Below, in pieces: positions 1 through 9,370 of a stretch of 64,000 nt of DNA. Under the pieces are notes generated by a model that was given only the letters and a program-made list of their open reading frames with translations, was not told where the DNA came from and did not search any database. Numbering within the stretch: position 1 is the first letter of the stretch; every line of letters starts with the position of its first letter. The DNA comes from Paenibacillus sp. JNUCC32 (GTDB taxonomy: Bacteria; Bacillota; Bacilli; Paenibacillales; Paenibacillaceae): the NCBI RefSeq assembly GCF_014863545.1, contig NZ_CP062260.1, positions 6,811,001 through 6,875,000 of the forward strand, given 5' to 3'. Position numbers and translations under genes: made by a program.

Positions 1-875
1 GTTATGGTGTGTATGTGTACCAGTCCGTCAAAGCGACGGCTGAACAAATTTATGAGCAGCGGGAACCCTCATCGCCTCCCGCTTTTATAACAGCCGATCC
101 CATCCTGCAGGAAATCCAGACGGCGGATATTGATCGGCGCGAGCCCTTTACGGTGCTTGTGCTGGGAGTAGACGAACGCCCGAATGACCGGGGAAGGTCG
201 GACGCGATGATTATGCTGTCCGTCAATCCGTCGAAACAGTCGATCCTGATGTTTAACATTCCTCGAGACACTCGTACAGTCATCGCGGACCGCGGCACGG
301 AGGATAAAATCAATCATGCCTACGCGTTCGGAGGCATCCAAATGTCCGTACGGACCGTTGAGGAATGGCTCCGATTTCCGGTGAATTATTACGTTAAAGT
401 CAACATGGAGGGTTTTGCGAACATCATAGACGCGCTTGGCGGAGTCGATATTGATAACGCGTTGGCATTTGATTATGAGGGCCATCATTTTGCCAAGGGA
501 CGGCTGCATTTGAACGGCCGGGAAGCATTGGCTTTTTCCCGGATGCGTTATGAGGATCCCCGCGGCGATTTAGGCAGGAATTCCAGGCAGCGTCAAATCG
601 TGAAAGAAGTGTTGAACAGCGCGCTTGACGTATCAACGGTCTTCAAGCTTGAAGCTTTGCTTAAGGAGGTCGGGTCAAGCGTAAAGACAGACGTCCGATT
701 TGATGAAATGAAGACGTTTGTAACCGACTATCGCCAGGATATGAAAACCATCAAACAGATCGAAATTCAGGGAGGCGGGCAGAAGATCGGCGGTGTCTGG
801 TATTATCAAGTGAGCGAGAAGGAACGTCAGCGTATCCATCAACTGCTTAAAGAGCATATGGATCGAAACGAATGA
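1..875 (+). CDS. LytR-CpsA-Psr (LCP) family protein, 5' end cut by window
   Basis: Only the C-terminal part is present: the frame is open to the first base, so the usual N-terminal membrane anchor lies outside. From about position 150 it carries a typical LCP domain: LVLGVDER, a serine/aspartate-rich SDAMIML segment, the IPRDTR arginine motif, the DALGGVDI motif, and GREALAFSRMR followed by GRNSRQRQ. LCP enzymes attach undecaprenyl-linked glycopolymers such as teichoic acids to peptidoglycan on the outer face of the membrane. The GTG at position 9 could serve as a start, but it would remove the anchor, so I treat the gene as truncated. A hairpin follows at 931-961. Family assignment is confident; the exact polymer is unknown. 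Confidence 0.9.
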   Translation, partial: YGVYVYQSVKATAEQIYEQREPSSPPAFITADPILQEIQTADIDRREPFTVLVLGVDERPNDRGRSDAMIMLSVNPSKQSILMFNIPRDTRTVIADRGTEDKINHAYAFGGIQMSVRTVEEWLRFPVNYYVKVNMEGFANIIDALGGVDIDNALAFDYEGHHFAKGRLHLNGREALAFSRMRYEDPRGDLGRNSRQRQIVKEVLNSALDVSTVFKLEALLKEVGSSVKTDVRFDEMKTFVTDYRQDMKTIKQIEIQGGGQKIGGVWYYQVSEKERQRIHQLLKEHMDRNE

Positions 876-930
876 GACGATGAGTGCATGGATGCTTAAT
901 GGCTCTGACAATGAAACAGTTGGCATGAAA

Positions 931-961
931 AGAGGGGGAAGACGTTAAGTCTTCACCCTCT
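931..961. terminator. Bidirectional hairpin between convergent genes
   Basis: Arms AGAGGGGGAAGAC and GTCTTCACCCTCT pair around a GTTAA loop with one mismatch. It sits between the stop of the LCP gene and the stop of the convergent beta-helix gene. There is no long T-run, so termination efficiency is uncertain. Confidence 0.55.
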
Positions 962-994
962 CCGTGTTGTATTGCATCATGATCATCGCATCGA

Positions 995-2788
995 TTATCC
1001 TAACTTGATCCAGGAATGGACGCCTTTTGAACGCTGTTTGCAAATATACAGCGAATCTACCCCGTTACTGTCCTCAACCATGATGATTCGGCCGCGGTGG
1101 GCAGCAGAAGCAGCCGGTATCGCAGGCAACGGACTGAGGATCATGCTGCTGGAGCGAATCAATTCGGTAAAGACAGCCGAACTCGCGATCGTTTCCTCCC
1201 CGTAAGGAATGTTATTTACCAGGTTCGGCAGCACGAATATCGAATGGACTTGGAGATTAAGCGGCTCGTATACCACGAGGTCGACGATGTCCGTGTAGTA
1301 TTTCTTGAACGTTTTCGTAATGGTAAAGCGTTCGGAGCCGGAAGGAAGAATAAGAGTCAGATCGTTGGTGTCCCCGCCGATATCAATAAATAGCGGTGTT
1401 GATTTCCCCGACAGGTTCGTGCCAGACAGCACGAAGGTGTAATATTCATGCTTATGCAGACGTTCAACGGTTCTCATACGGAGCTTGGTCTTTGAGCCGG
1501 TTGAACTTTGGGTGACGATACAGCCGGATGGAGCCGCTTGTTTAAAGGCAAAGCCCGGGTCAGGTTCGATGGAGTATGGGACATCATTCGTAAACATGGC
1601 GCTGAGAGACGGGTTTCGAAGCAGGTTATGGCCAGAGGAGCCGATATAAGGTACGGTACGTCGTTCCGTTAAATAGAATGCATCCCGAAATGATGTCCGG
1701 TCCGCGATATTCTCGACAACTACGCAGCCGACAGGGTCCTTGATAAGCGTACCGTGTGTCGTATTGGGATGATTGGCTTGAATCCGGTAGTTACGCGGTC
1801 CGAGGATGATATCCTGCGATGCCGTAGAACCCGGATCTACGGTGACGATGTATCCTTTATTGTGATTGTAATCCGTGATCGCGTAGTGATCCAGACGGCA
1901 TCCGTCAATCCACACGCCTGACGTATGTCCGTAAATTCCCACAAAGCTCTCATAGGTCGCTTCCGCATGGCATTCTTCGATCGAAACGGCACGGGCATTA
2001 TCCAGCTTGATGAGTGGGGCGGTCATCACTTGATTCGCCGCAATCGCATCCCTCATGACATCTTCCTCGGTGCGTCCCTCTGCAGGAGAAGCAGGGGGGA
2101 CGGTTTGTTCGCTCCTCTCAAAGGCCGTTGAGGTAATATGAATGCTGTCCGAATTCACAATTTCCAGATGGGGGTAATTTCGCACAGACCTGGAGAAGAA
2201 ACAGCTATCAATCGTTGTGCACAACACAATATCCTCTAACTTTAAGCCCGTACCCAAGTAACCCGTCTCCTGCCAGAAACGGCAATCGCGAAACGAGATC
2301 ATATAGCCTCCATAGCCCGATGTGGGATTCGTCCCGCTTCGCATCCCCTGAATATAAACTCCGAATTTTCCTTCACCGCATGCGCTTGAGAAGAAACGCT
2401 CAAACATTTGGTGTGCGCCCTGCGGCAGATAGATGCCACCACCCGCAGCGTGGTTAATATAAAAATCCCTAAATAAGATAGTCTCGGCCATGTCTTTATC
2501 GCTGTATAGGGCAAAATCTGTTCCCGTATAAATAATACCGCTGTCATACATTCCGTCCCCGTAGATGGTAAGTCCAATTCCTTGCGTGGCGTTGGTGTTG
2601 GGCCTTTCCTGTTTCGGTAATACCAAGGTTTGCGTTATGCGATATCGGCCTTTAGGCATATAGATGACGGAATATGCACCGGAGGCACACGCTTGGATCG
2701 CTTGTTGGAAGGCTAACGTATCATCTGAAACGCCATCACCTTTTGCACCGAAATTTTTCACATTGGCTTGACTGTTCAGTACAGGCAT
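995..2788 (-). CDS. Pectate-lyase-superfamily beta-helix protein
   Basis: A 597-residue protein without an obvious signal peptide. Residues about 10-60 hold the hallmark start of the Pectate_lyase_3 / right-handed beta-helix family (NVKNFGAKGDGVSDDTLAFQ, then IYMPKGRYRI). The middle shows repeated short strands typical of a parallel beta-helix, and the C-terminal ~200 residues look like a beta-sandwich. Related proteins include phage tail spikes, polysaccharide lyases and capsule-related proteins. The start is supported by GGAGGG about 7 bases before the ATG. It stands alone on its strand beside an LCP gene. Substrate and location cannot be told. Confidence 0.75.
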   Translation of the reverse strand: MPVLNSQANVKNFGAKGDGVSDDTLAFQQAIQACASGAYSVIYMPKGRYRITQTLVLPKQERPNTNATQGIGLTIYGDGMYDSGIIYTGTDFALYSDKDMAETILFRDFYINHAAGGGIYLPQGAHQMFERFFSSACGEGKFGVYIQGMRSGTNPTSGYGGYMISFRDCRFWQETGYLGTGLKLEDIVLCTTIDSCFFSRSVRNYPHLEIVNSDSIHITSTAFERSEQTVPPASPAEGRTEEDVMRDAIAANQVMTAPLIKLDNARAVSIEECHAEATYESFVGIYGHTSGVWIDGCRLDHYAITDYNHNKGYIVTVDPGSTASQDIILGPRNYRIQANHPNTTHGTLIKDPVGCVVVENIADRTSFRDAFYLTERRTVPYIGSSGHNLLRNPSLSAMFTNDVPYSIEPDPGFAFKQAAPSGCIVTQSSTGSKTKLRMRTVERLHKHEYYTFVLSGTNLSGKSTPLFIDIGGDTNDLTLILPSGSERFTITKTFKKYYTDIVDLVVYEPLNLQVHSIFVLPNLVNNIPYGEETIASSAVFTELIRSSSMILSPLPAIPAASAAHRGRIIMVEDSNGVDSLYICKQRSKGVHSWIKLG

Positions 2789-2908
2789 TTTCGTACCCTC
2801 CCATCTGTCGGAATGTTATCCTCATACAAAATATGATCAAGCATCGGCCGGAGTGATGTCAATTCACCTAATTGTCCTTAAATAGCCAAGAAATATTTAT
2901 GTTTTCGT

Positions 2909-2937
2909 TTGACAAAAGAGTGCAAATTTATTAGGAT
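2909..2937 (+). promoter_or_regulatory. Sigma-A-like promoter for the small zinc-ribbon gene
   Basis: TTGACA at 2909-2914, a 17-bp spacer and TAGGAT at 2932-2937, about 60 bases before the start at 2995. Confidence 0.5.
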
Positions 2938-2994
2938 ACATTCTGTATCAACAACCATTATATCAAGCCATTTCTCATTGGGAGTGGAACATTC

Positions 2995-3168
2995 ATGGAA
3001 AATGAACTGAAAATGTACTGTATATGTTGTCGTCGGATCGTGTCGATGATCGAGGGAGTCAGCGTGTTTAAAACCGGTTTCTATCGATACGATATGCCTA
3101 TGGGCATATGTGGAAAGTGCAAAACGGCTGCATCCAATGAGCTATTTTACATGGCGCAGGACCTTTGA
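2995..3168 (+). CDS. Small cysteine-rich (zinc-ribbon-like) protein
   Basis: A 57-residue gene starting ATG with GGGAGTGG upstream. The protein has CICC near residue 9 and CGKC near residue 39, spaced like the two knuckles of a zinc ribbon, with basic residues between (CCRRI). I do not recognise a named family. It has its own promoter candidate at 2909-2937 and lies just before the ABC exporter pair, which has a separate promoter. A regulatory or adaptor role is possible but not shown. Confidence 0.6.
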   Translation: MENELKMYCICCRRIVSMIEGVSVFKTGFYRYDMPMGICGKCKTAASNELFYMAQDL

Positions 3169-3205
3169 ATGATTGGCTGATTCAGACGGCTTGGAGCGGA
3201 GTCTA

Positions 3206-3234
3206 TTAGACTCATGCCTGGTATTGTGTATAAT
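3206..3234 (+). promoter_or_regulatory. Sigma-A promoter for the ABC exporter operon
   Basis: TTAGAC at 3206-3211, 17-bp spacer, perfect TATAAT at 3229-3234. The first gene starts 45 bases downstream with AAAGGAG as ribosome site. Confidence 0.65.
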
Positions 3235-3278
3235 GGGGAATATTGAACTTGTTTCGTTAGGGGCAAAGGAGAATTCAC

Positions 3279-4196
3279 ATGAAGCAGGAACCGCTGGTAA
3301 GACTGCTCGGGGTTACGAAAAAAATATCGTCGAAGGTTCTGGTAGATGATGTGACCTTTGATATCGCACCTGGACAAATCTTCGGATTCCTTGGGCCGAA
3401 CGGGGCAGGCAAGACGACAACCATCCGCATGATGGTCGGGCTGATGTCCATTACCCAAGGGGATATAACCATCGGGGGATACAGCATTCGGAAAAATTAT
3501 GAGCAGGCTGCTGCCCAGATCGGGGCGATCGTCGAGAATCCGGAAATGTACAAGTTTCTATCCGGTTACAATAATTTGAAGCATTTTGCACGCATGATGC
3601 AGGGGATTACGAAGGAGCGTATCGACGAAGTGGTGGAACTCGTCGGGCTCGGGAACCGGATCCATGAGAAGGTGCAGACCTATTCGCTGGGGATGCGCCA
3701 ACGGCTCGGAGTGGCACAGGCGCTGCTGCACCGGCCCAAACTTCTGATCCTGGACGAGCCTACGAACGGCTTGGACCCGCAGGGCATTCGGGAGCTGCGT
3801 GATTATTTGCGGCGATTGACGCAGGAGGAAGGGACCACCGTATTCGTATCCAGCCATCTGCTGTCGGAAATGGAGCTGATGTGCGATACCGTCGGCATCA
3901 TCCGTCACGGCAAGCTGGTCGATATCCGGCAGCTTCGCACGGACGGGGGAGAGCGGATGTTTGAAGAGACGGCATTTACCGTCAGCGACGCGGATACCGC
4001 CGCAGCGCTCCTCCAGGACTACCAGGCGACAGCCCGGGAGCATCGCGTCCTTGTTCGCGGTAACCGGGATATGATTGCGGACATCAATGCGGCATTGGTC
4101 GAAGCGGGCATACGCGTATATGCCATACAGCCGGTAACCCGGTCGCTGGAGGATCAATTTTTGGAAATGACGGGAGGGAGATCTCTTGTTGAATAA
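3279..4196 (+). CDS. ABC transporter ATP-binding protein (BcrA-type)
   Basis: 305 residues. Walker A GPNGAGKTT at residues 39-47, signature YSLGMRQRLG near 135, Walker B LLILDEPTNGLDP near 160, and the H-loop SSHLLSEMEL. The ~90-residue C-terminal extension is typical of bacitracin/lantibiotic-type exporter ATPases. It overlaps the permease gene by 11 bases, so the two are translationally coupled and probably form one ABC-2 exporter. The substrate is unknown; no two-component system lies next to it. Confidence 0.92.
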   Translation: MKQEPLVRLLGVTKKISSKVLVDDVTFDIAPGQIFGFLGPNGAGKTTTIRMMVGLMSITQGDITIGGYSIRKNYEQAAAQIGAIVENPEMYKFLSGYNNLKHFARMMQGITKERIDEVVELVGLGNRIHEKVQTYSLGMRQRLGVAQALLHRPKLLILDEPTNGLDPQGIRELRDYLRRLTQEEGTTVFVSSHLLSEMELMCDTVGIIRHGKLVDIRQLRTDGGERMFEETAFTVSDADTAAALLQDYQATAREHRVLVRGNRDMIADINAALVEAGIRVYAIQPVTRSLEDQFLEMTGGRSLVE

Positions 4197-4962
4197 CTTT
4201 ACCCGTCTTGTTGCCAATGAGAATATGAAAATTTACTACCGCGTGCGGACATGGGTCATGCTGGGCATACTTGTCTTATTTAATGCAGCCATGCCTGTCA
4301 TGCTGTACTTGACGGATGCGCCGATGGATGTCTGGACCGTGTTCAGTTGGACGGAGAGTTTTACCATATACCTCAGCGCGATCTTCACGGTTGTCATCGC
4401 CGCGGATATCGTGGCCGGGGAATTTAGCGGGGGCACCATCAAATTGCTGCTGATCCGGCCGTGGAGCCGGGGGAAGATTCTGTTATCCAAATTCGCCGCC
4501 TTGTGTCTGTTCGGGCTGCTCTGTGCGGGAGTCACCATGGTGGTGGGCATCGCTGTCTCGATGCTGCTGTTCTCCGGCAATGCCGGATTCTCGGACGGAT
4601 TTGATGGATCGCCCATGAGCAATTCCCTCTTGCTCCTGCTGACGGATACGATCCAGGTGTTTGTCATTTCGCTGATTGCATTTATGCTCTCCACGGTATT
4701 CCGTTCAGGCGGCCTTGCGATTGGATTATCGCTGCTGGTCCTGTTCACCAAGGATATCTTCGGTTTTATCTTTAACCCGGAGCGGTTCGTATGGGCGAAG
4801 TATTTGCTCTTTCTTCACACCGATCTGAGCGGGTACATCACCTCGCCCGTCGGGCCGGGAGGCGTTGGGATGGGCTTTTCCGTAGCGATTTTGGCCGTCT
4901 ATTGCTTACTGTTCATGCTGGTCTCGTGGCTGGCCTTCACCAGGAGAGACGTAGCAGCATAA
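4186..4962 (+). CDS. ABC-2 type transporter permease
   Basis: 258 residues with about six hydrophobic segments, a central ADIVAGEFSGGTIKLLLIRPWSR stretch characteristic of ABC-2 permeases (the part GEFSGGTIKLLL is the family hallmark), and a conserved last helix. It starts with TTG at 4186, 11 bases inside the ATPase gene, preceded by GGGAGGGAG. It is the membrane partner of the upstream ATPase. Confidence 0.88.
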   Translation: MLNNFTRLVANENMKIYYRVRTWVMLGILVLFNAAMPVMLYLTDAPMDVWTVFSWTESFTIYLSAIFTVVIAADIVAGEFSGGTIKLLLIRPWSRGKILLSKFAALCLFGLLCAGVTMVVGIAVSMLLFSGNAGFSDGFDGSPMSNSLLLLLTDTIQVFVISLIAFMLSTVFRSGGLAIGLSLLVLFTKDIFGFIFNPERFVWAKYLLFLHTDLSGYITSPVGPGGVGMGFSVAILAVYCLLFMLVSWLAFTRRDVAA

Positions 4963-4977
4963 TTCATAACGATGAGA

Positions 4978-5026
4978 AAAGAGCTCCTTCCGCCGTGTGG
5001 GTCACATGGATGAGAAGGGGCTCTTT
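4978..5026 (+). terminator. Terminator-like hairpin after the ABC exporter
   Basis: AAAGAGCTCCTTC pairs with GAGAAGGGGCTCTTT across a loop of about 20 bases. It lies between the permease and the convergent bactofilin gene. Confidence 0.5.
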
Positions 5027-5098
5027 GATTGTGTCGGCTGTAGGATCCGGCCGAAGCGGATATCGTGTTCGAATTCGGGTGGTCGTCCATACGCCGGG

Positions 5099-5518
5099 TT
5101 AACCTGCTTCCGGACGCTTAAGGGGCAGTGCGGCGTCAATGGATTCCGAGGCTTCCTGAGAAGAGGTCTGCTGGTCCATCCGGCTTGCCCCGTGAAGAAG
5201 CCCGCCCTCCATAACGATAAGGGAAGCTGCGTGAACATCCCCGTACATTTGCCCCGTTGTCGTAATCGTCAGTTTATTTTCCGCCGTCACATCCCCATAG
5301 ACCTTGCCGGCCACGATGACTTCCCGAGCGGAAATATTGGAGCGGGCAATCGCGGCTTCGCCTATGGTGACGCAGCCTTGGCTTTCGATGGAGCCGTTAA
5401 AGCGGCCGTCGATCCTCAGGTCATCCTCGCATTGCAGGACGCCCTCCACTTCGCTTCCTGGCCCGATCAGCGTATCGGTCCGCTCCGACGCCCGTTTCTT
5501 CTTGTTTTTCTTCTTCAT
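5099..5518 (-). CDS. Bactofilin (polymer-forming cytoskeletal protein)
   Basis: 139 residues: a basic N-terminus (MKKKNKKKR), then the bactofilin core with regularly spaced hydrophobic strands (LIGPGSEVEGVL, RIDGRFNGSI, VIVAGKVYGDV, and LTITTTGQMYGDV). Bactofilins self-assemble into filaments that position envelope enzymes. The gene starts 36 bases after the stop of an M23 peptidase on the same strand, a pairing seen widely in bacteria. Confidence 0.88.
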   Translation of the reverse strand: MKKKNKKKRASERTDTLIGPGSEVEGVLQCEDDLRIDGRFNGSIESQGCVTIGEAAIARSNISAREVIVAGKVYGDVTAENKLTITTTGQMYGDVHAASLIVMEGGLLHGASRMDQQTSSQEASESIDAALPLKRPEAG

Positions 5519-5553
5519 CTGTCATTCCTCCTATTCGAAAATGGATGGTGTGC

Positions 5554-6525
5554 TTATTGCAGATAAGGCAAAGGGTCAATCGTCTGATTGTTTTTGACGA
5601 CCTGGAAATGAAGGTGGGGGCCCGTGCTTCGCCCGGAGGAGCCCAGCTTGCCAATCGTTTCGCCCTGCTCGACATGATCGCCTGCCGACACGTCCAGGCT
5701 GTCCAGATGCATGTACCACGTCTCCAGACCATTCGGATGCCTGATGACGATATACAGCCCCCGCGCCCCGCTGCGTTCCGCTGCCGTCACCTCGCCGGCA
5801 CCTGCGGCATAGATAGGATCGCCGGTTTTCCCGGCAATATCGATGCCGGCATGATAGGCCGAGCGGCCGGTAAAAGGATCGCTACGATAACCAAAATTCG
5901 AGGTGAGCCGCTTGGAGGTGGTCGGCCATAATGAAGGCGTGCCCTCACGCCTTTCCTGGGTTTCCTGGGCCTGATCCAGCGTACGCGGAATATGCTGCTC
6001 CATGCGTGAAATCAGCTGCTGCATGTTCTCGAAATCATCCTGGGTCTCCCTGGCGAGGTTTAACATTTCATTCTCATGAACGGCAATGAATTCACCGCCG
6101 ACATGCTGCTTATCCTCGTCAGCGATGGAGGAGGTCTGGCCGGACAGGCTGCCGTGCTTCTCAATAAACTGCTGAAGCTCCTGCTCCAGCTGCTGAACGC
6201 GCTCCATCTGGACCTTCGTTTGCTCTGCTTCACCCGATAGCTGAATGATCGCTTTATTTAGGCGTTCGATGGCTTCATTCTTATCGGTGACCGTCACTTC
6301 CATCTTTAAGGCTTCCAGGCTTTTCAGCGTCAGCTGCTGCTCCAGCCCCGAGATGGTCTGAGCCGACTGGATCTGGAGGGAAACGATCAGTCCGGCGATG
6401 GACAAAATAGCGGCCGCGGGCACCGCTATCATCAAAGGTTTGGACAGATGGACCTGTTTGACTGAATGCTGGGCATCCCGAAGCACCAGCAAGGTTAAGC
6501 GTTGTTTACGGTGTGCGGTTTTCAT
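5554..6525 (-). CDS. M23 family (LytM-type) metallopeptidase, membrane-anchored
   Basis: 323 residues. A basic N-terminus is followed by one membrane segment (about 32-50), a coiled coil rich in E/Q/L (about 55-150), and a C-terminal M23 domain. Zinc ligands are visible in YHAGIDIAG (H and D) and HLHFQV (second H of HLH). These enzymes cut peptide cross-bridges of peptidoglycan, and the coiled coil often regulates activity. It forms a two-gene unit with the downstream bactofilin, which may localise it. The domain looks complete and active. Confidence 0.9.
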   Translation of the reverse strand: MKTAHRKQRLTLLVLRDAQHSVKQVHLSKPLMIAVPAAAILSIAGLIVSLQIQSAQTISGLEQQLTLKSLEALKMEVTVTDKNEAIERLNKAIIQLSGEAEQTKVQMERVQQLEQELQQFIEKHGSLSGQTSSIADEDKQHVGGEFIAVHENEMLNLARETQDDFENMQQLISRMEQHIPRTLDQAQETQERREGTPSLWPTTSKRLTSNFGYRSDPFTGRSAYHAGIDIAGKTGDPIYAAGAGEVTAAERSGARGLYIVIRHPNGLETWYMHLDSLDVSAGDHVEQGETIGKLGSSGRSTGPHLHFQVVKNNQTIDPLPYLQ

Positions 6526-6746
6526 GGCATCTCCCTTCCATGCATTATTTATGGTTTACAAGGGCACCCGCTAGACTTGGCCAACTCCTTATCTAGTATG
6601 TATTCTATTCTTTCGAAGAACATGTCAAAAATTATTAGATAAGAGAACTTATTCAGTATGGCGCCGCATTGGGTAATTGAATAAATACATATGGAATTGG
6701 TCAATGATGTAGTGTAGTTAATTGCTTGTCTTTCATTTCAAACGTT

Positions 6747-6776
6747 TTGACAAAGGGCTGCTCAATATATTATTCA
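6747..6776 (+). promoter_or_regulatory. Possible promoter for cardiolipin synthase
   Basis: TTGACA at 6747-6752 lies 44 bases before the start. The matching -10 is weak (TATTCA at 6771-6776 with an 18-bp spacer). Tentative. Confidence 0.3.
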
Positions 6777-6795
6777 TCGTGAGGAGGCTGCCGAT

Positions 6796-8226
6796 ATGGT
6801 GTGGCTTCTGGTTGCACTTATTACTTTTATTTTGCAGATGGTTGCGGTGCTGCTGCTTGAGTTTCGAAATCCGTCCAAGGCCGTGGCATGGCTGTTTATT
6901 TTATTTTGCCTCCCCTTTATCGGGTTTGTACTCTATTTCTTTGTGGCGCAGGATTACCAGAAGCGATTGAAGATTCGCAAGCGGGGTTCCCGTTTGTTTC
7001 AGGAAATCAGGGCGCATTTGTGGGATCGGGCGGCGGTCGTCCGAAGAAAAGGAGATATGAACAATCCCGGCTTTCATCATAATGACCGTTTGTTCAATCT
7101 GCTCAATCACTTGTCGGAGAGTCCCATCACGGGCTGTAATCAAAGCCGGGTGTTGACCGATGGGGAAGAGACGTATGAGGCCATGCTGAACGCCATGGAG
7201 GAGGCCAAGGATCACATTCACGTGGAGTTTTACATCTTTCGCCATGACCGGATCGGCACGAAGTTTCAGGACGTCATGATTCGAAAAGCGCAGGAAGGCG
7301 TCAAGGTGCGCCTGGTTTGTGACGGGCTGGGCAGTTATAAACTCAAGAAAACATTCATTCAACGCTTCAAAGAATCGGGAGTGGAGTTCTATTTCTTCCT
7401 GCCCGCAATGGTCTCGATGTTCAGCCGCAGAATCAATTACCGGAACCACCGCAAAATCGTCGTCGTGGACGGCACGATCGGTTTTCTGGGCGGCATTAAC
7501 GTCGGGGACGACTATCTTGGCGAATATCCGAATATGGGCTACTGGCGCGACACGCATCTGGAAGTAAAGGGGGATGCGGTCTATTTTCTGCAAAATGTGT
7601 TTCTGCACGATTGGAAGCTTGCGTCCGGAGAGCGCATTGCGGATTTCGGGCTGTTTCCGGAGCATCAATGCACCGGGGAGGAGCAAGTGCAGATATTGAG
7701 CAGCGGACCGGATCTGAACTGGAATGCCATTCAGGAAATGTGCTTCGGGGCGATTTCCGTGGCCAAAGAACGGATATGGATCACCACGCCGTATTTCATT
7801 CCCGATGAAGGAATTTATGAAGCCCTGAAGACGGCTGCGGTGAGCGGTGTGGACGTACGGATCATTATTCCGGATCACGCCGATTCCCGCCTCGTCAAGA
7901 TGGCAAGCTTGTCTTACGTGGAAGAGCTGCTGGCAGCGGGAGTCAAGTTCTACGAGTATGAAAAAGGGTTCATCCATGCCAAGGTGCTCATTGTGGACGA
8001 GCTTCTCGGTTCGGTCGGTACGGCGAATATGGATATGCGGAGTTTCTTCTGTAACTTCGAGCTGACGGCCGTGCTGTTTGATCGGCTGCCTATTGAGCGG
8101 TTGGTTTCGGATTTTAAGGAAGATCTGCAACATAGCAGGCTTATTGATGCGGAGGCGTTCCGTCAGCGCGGAAGATGGCAGAAAGCGGCCGAAATTATGT
8201 GCAGGATGCTGTCGCCATTGCTGTAA
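6796..8226 (+). CDS. cls: Cardiolipin synthase
   Basis: 476 residues. Two N-terminal membrane helices, then two phospholipase D-type HKD motifs: NHRKIVVVDGTIGFLGGIN and HAKVLIVDELLGSVGTAN. This is the normal length and layout for bacterial Cls, which condenses two phosphatidylglycerol molecules at the membrane. GAGGAGG precedes the ATG. It is transcribed alone. Confidence 0.93.
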   Translation: MVWLLVALITFILQMVAVLLLEFRNPSKAVAWLFILFCLPFIGFVLYFFVAQDYQKRLKIRKRGSRLFQEIRAHLWDRAAVVRRKGDMNNPGFHHNDRLFNLLNHLSESPITGCNQSRVLTDGEETYEAMLNAMEEAKDHIHVEFYIFRHDRIGTKFQDVMIRKAQEGVKVRLVCDGLGSYKLKKTFIQRFKESGVEFYFFLPAMVSMFSRRINYRNHRKIVVVDGTIGFLGGINVGDDYLGEYPNMGYWRDTHLEVKGDAVYFLQNVFLHDWKLASGERIADFGLFPEHQCTGEEQVQILSSGPDLNWNAIQEMCFGAISVAKERIWITTPYFIPDEGIYEALKTAAVSGVDVRIIIPDHADSRLVKMASLSYVEELLAAGVKFYEYEKGFIHAKVLIVDELLGSVGTANMDMRSFFCNFELTAVLFDRLPIERLVSDFKEDLQHSRLIDAEAFRQRGRWQKAAEIMCRMLSPLL

Positions 8227-8393
8227 AAGTAATATTTTACATGAGATGTGAGAATGACGGAAATCCGAGTAAAAAGCAGGATAAACTGCGAAAAATCTAT
8301 GTCCCGCTTTTATTTATATGATAGAATATTTATATAGGATCCACTTATAAATATATATTAGCTTGGTTTCATAAAGTTGAACGGGGGAGATTT

Positions 8394-9311
8394 ATGTCAA
8401 GTGATGTGAAGATTCTGGCGCAAGTGAAAGCGGAGCAGCAGAAGCCGGAGAATCCCAAGGCAGGCTCAGCGACCTTGAAGCTTCTCCGCCGTCTGGTGTT
8501 CTTAACTTTCGGCGCGATTTTGATGGCAGTAGGGCTGGAAATCTTTCTGGTGCCGAACAAGATTATTGACGGAGGGATTACCGGAATCTCGATTATGGTT
8601 TCCCATATCACCGATATTCCGCTGGGTGTATTCCTGACTTTGTTCAACCTTCCGTTTTTGTTTATGGGATATAAACAGATCGGAAAAACCTTCGCATTAT
8701 CCACGCTGTTCGCCGTATTGGTCATGTCCGTCGGCACTTATTTCCTGCATCCCGTCGATCCGATCACGATCGATCCGCTGCTTGCGGCCGTGTTCGGCGG
8801 CGTGCTTCTCGGAATCGGGGTCGGCCTTGTTATCCGGTCCGGCGGTTCCTTGGACGGCACGGAAATCGTGGCCATTCTGATCAACAAGAGAACGCCGTTC
8901 TCCGTCGGCGAAATCGTGATGTTCATCAACGTATTCATTCTAGGCAGCGCAGGTTTCATTTTCGGCTGGGACCATGCCATGTACTCGCTGATTGCGTATT
9001 ACCTTGCGTTTAAATTGATCGATATTACCATTGAAGGCATTGATCAATCCAAATCGGTTTGGATTATCAGTGATAAGCATAAGGAGATCGGTGATGCGCT
9101 GACCCAGCGTTTGGGACGCGGCGTAACCTACCTCGAAGGCGAGGGCGCTTATTCCGGAGACAGCAAGAAGGTTATCTTTGTGGTTATCACTCGTCTGGAA
9201 GAAGCAAAGCTCAAATCCATTGTGGAAGACTGGGACTCCCAGGCCTTCGTAGCCGTCGGCAACATCCATGATGTGAAGGGCGGCCGCTTTAAGAAAAAGG
9301 CAATCCATTAA
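8394..9311 (+). CDS. YitT family membrane protein (YitT + DUF2179)
   Basis: 305 residues: a ~35-residue cytoplasmic start, five or six membrane helices, then a soluble DUF2179 domain from about residue 220 (SVWIISDKHKEIGDALTQRLGRGVT...). The function of this Bacillota family is not established. GGGGGAG precedes the ATG and a terminator follows at 9325-9368. Confidence 0.88.
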   Translation: MSSDVKILAQVKAEQQKPENPKAGSATLKLLRRLVFLTFGAILMAVGLEIFLVPNKIIDGGITGISIMVSHITDIPLGVFLTLFNLPFLFMGYKQIGKTFALSTLFAVLVMSVGTYFLHPVDPITIDPLLAAVFGGVLLGIGVGLVIRSGGSLDGTEIVAILINKRTPFSVGEIVMFINVFILGSAGFIFGWDHAMYSLIAYYLAFKLIDITIEGIDQSKSVWIISDKHKEIGDALTQRLGRGVTYLEGEGAYSGDSKKVIFVVITRLEEAKLKSIVEDWDSQAFVAVGNIHDVKGGRFKKKAIH

Positions 9312-9324
9312 TACAATCATTTCA

Positions 9325-9368
9325 GGCTCCACCCGGTGCGAGAGTTAGCGCGGGCGGAGCCATTTTTT
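9325..9368 (+). terminator. Rho-independent terminator after the YitT gene
   Basis: GGCTCCACCC pairs with GGGCGGAGCC, one mismatch, followed by ATTTTTT. It also lies just beyond the stop of the convergent serine hydrolase. Confidence 0.75.
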
Positions 9369-9370
9369 GT

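Noticed and set aside
3501..4217. Minus-strand frame opposite the ABC ATPase
   Set aside because: Antisense shadow without start signal.
6901..8133. 410-residue minus-strand reading frame opposite cls
   Set aside because: Antisense shadow; cls is clearly the real gene.
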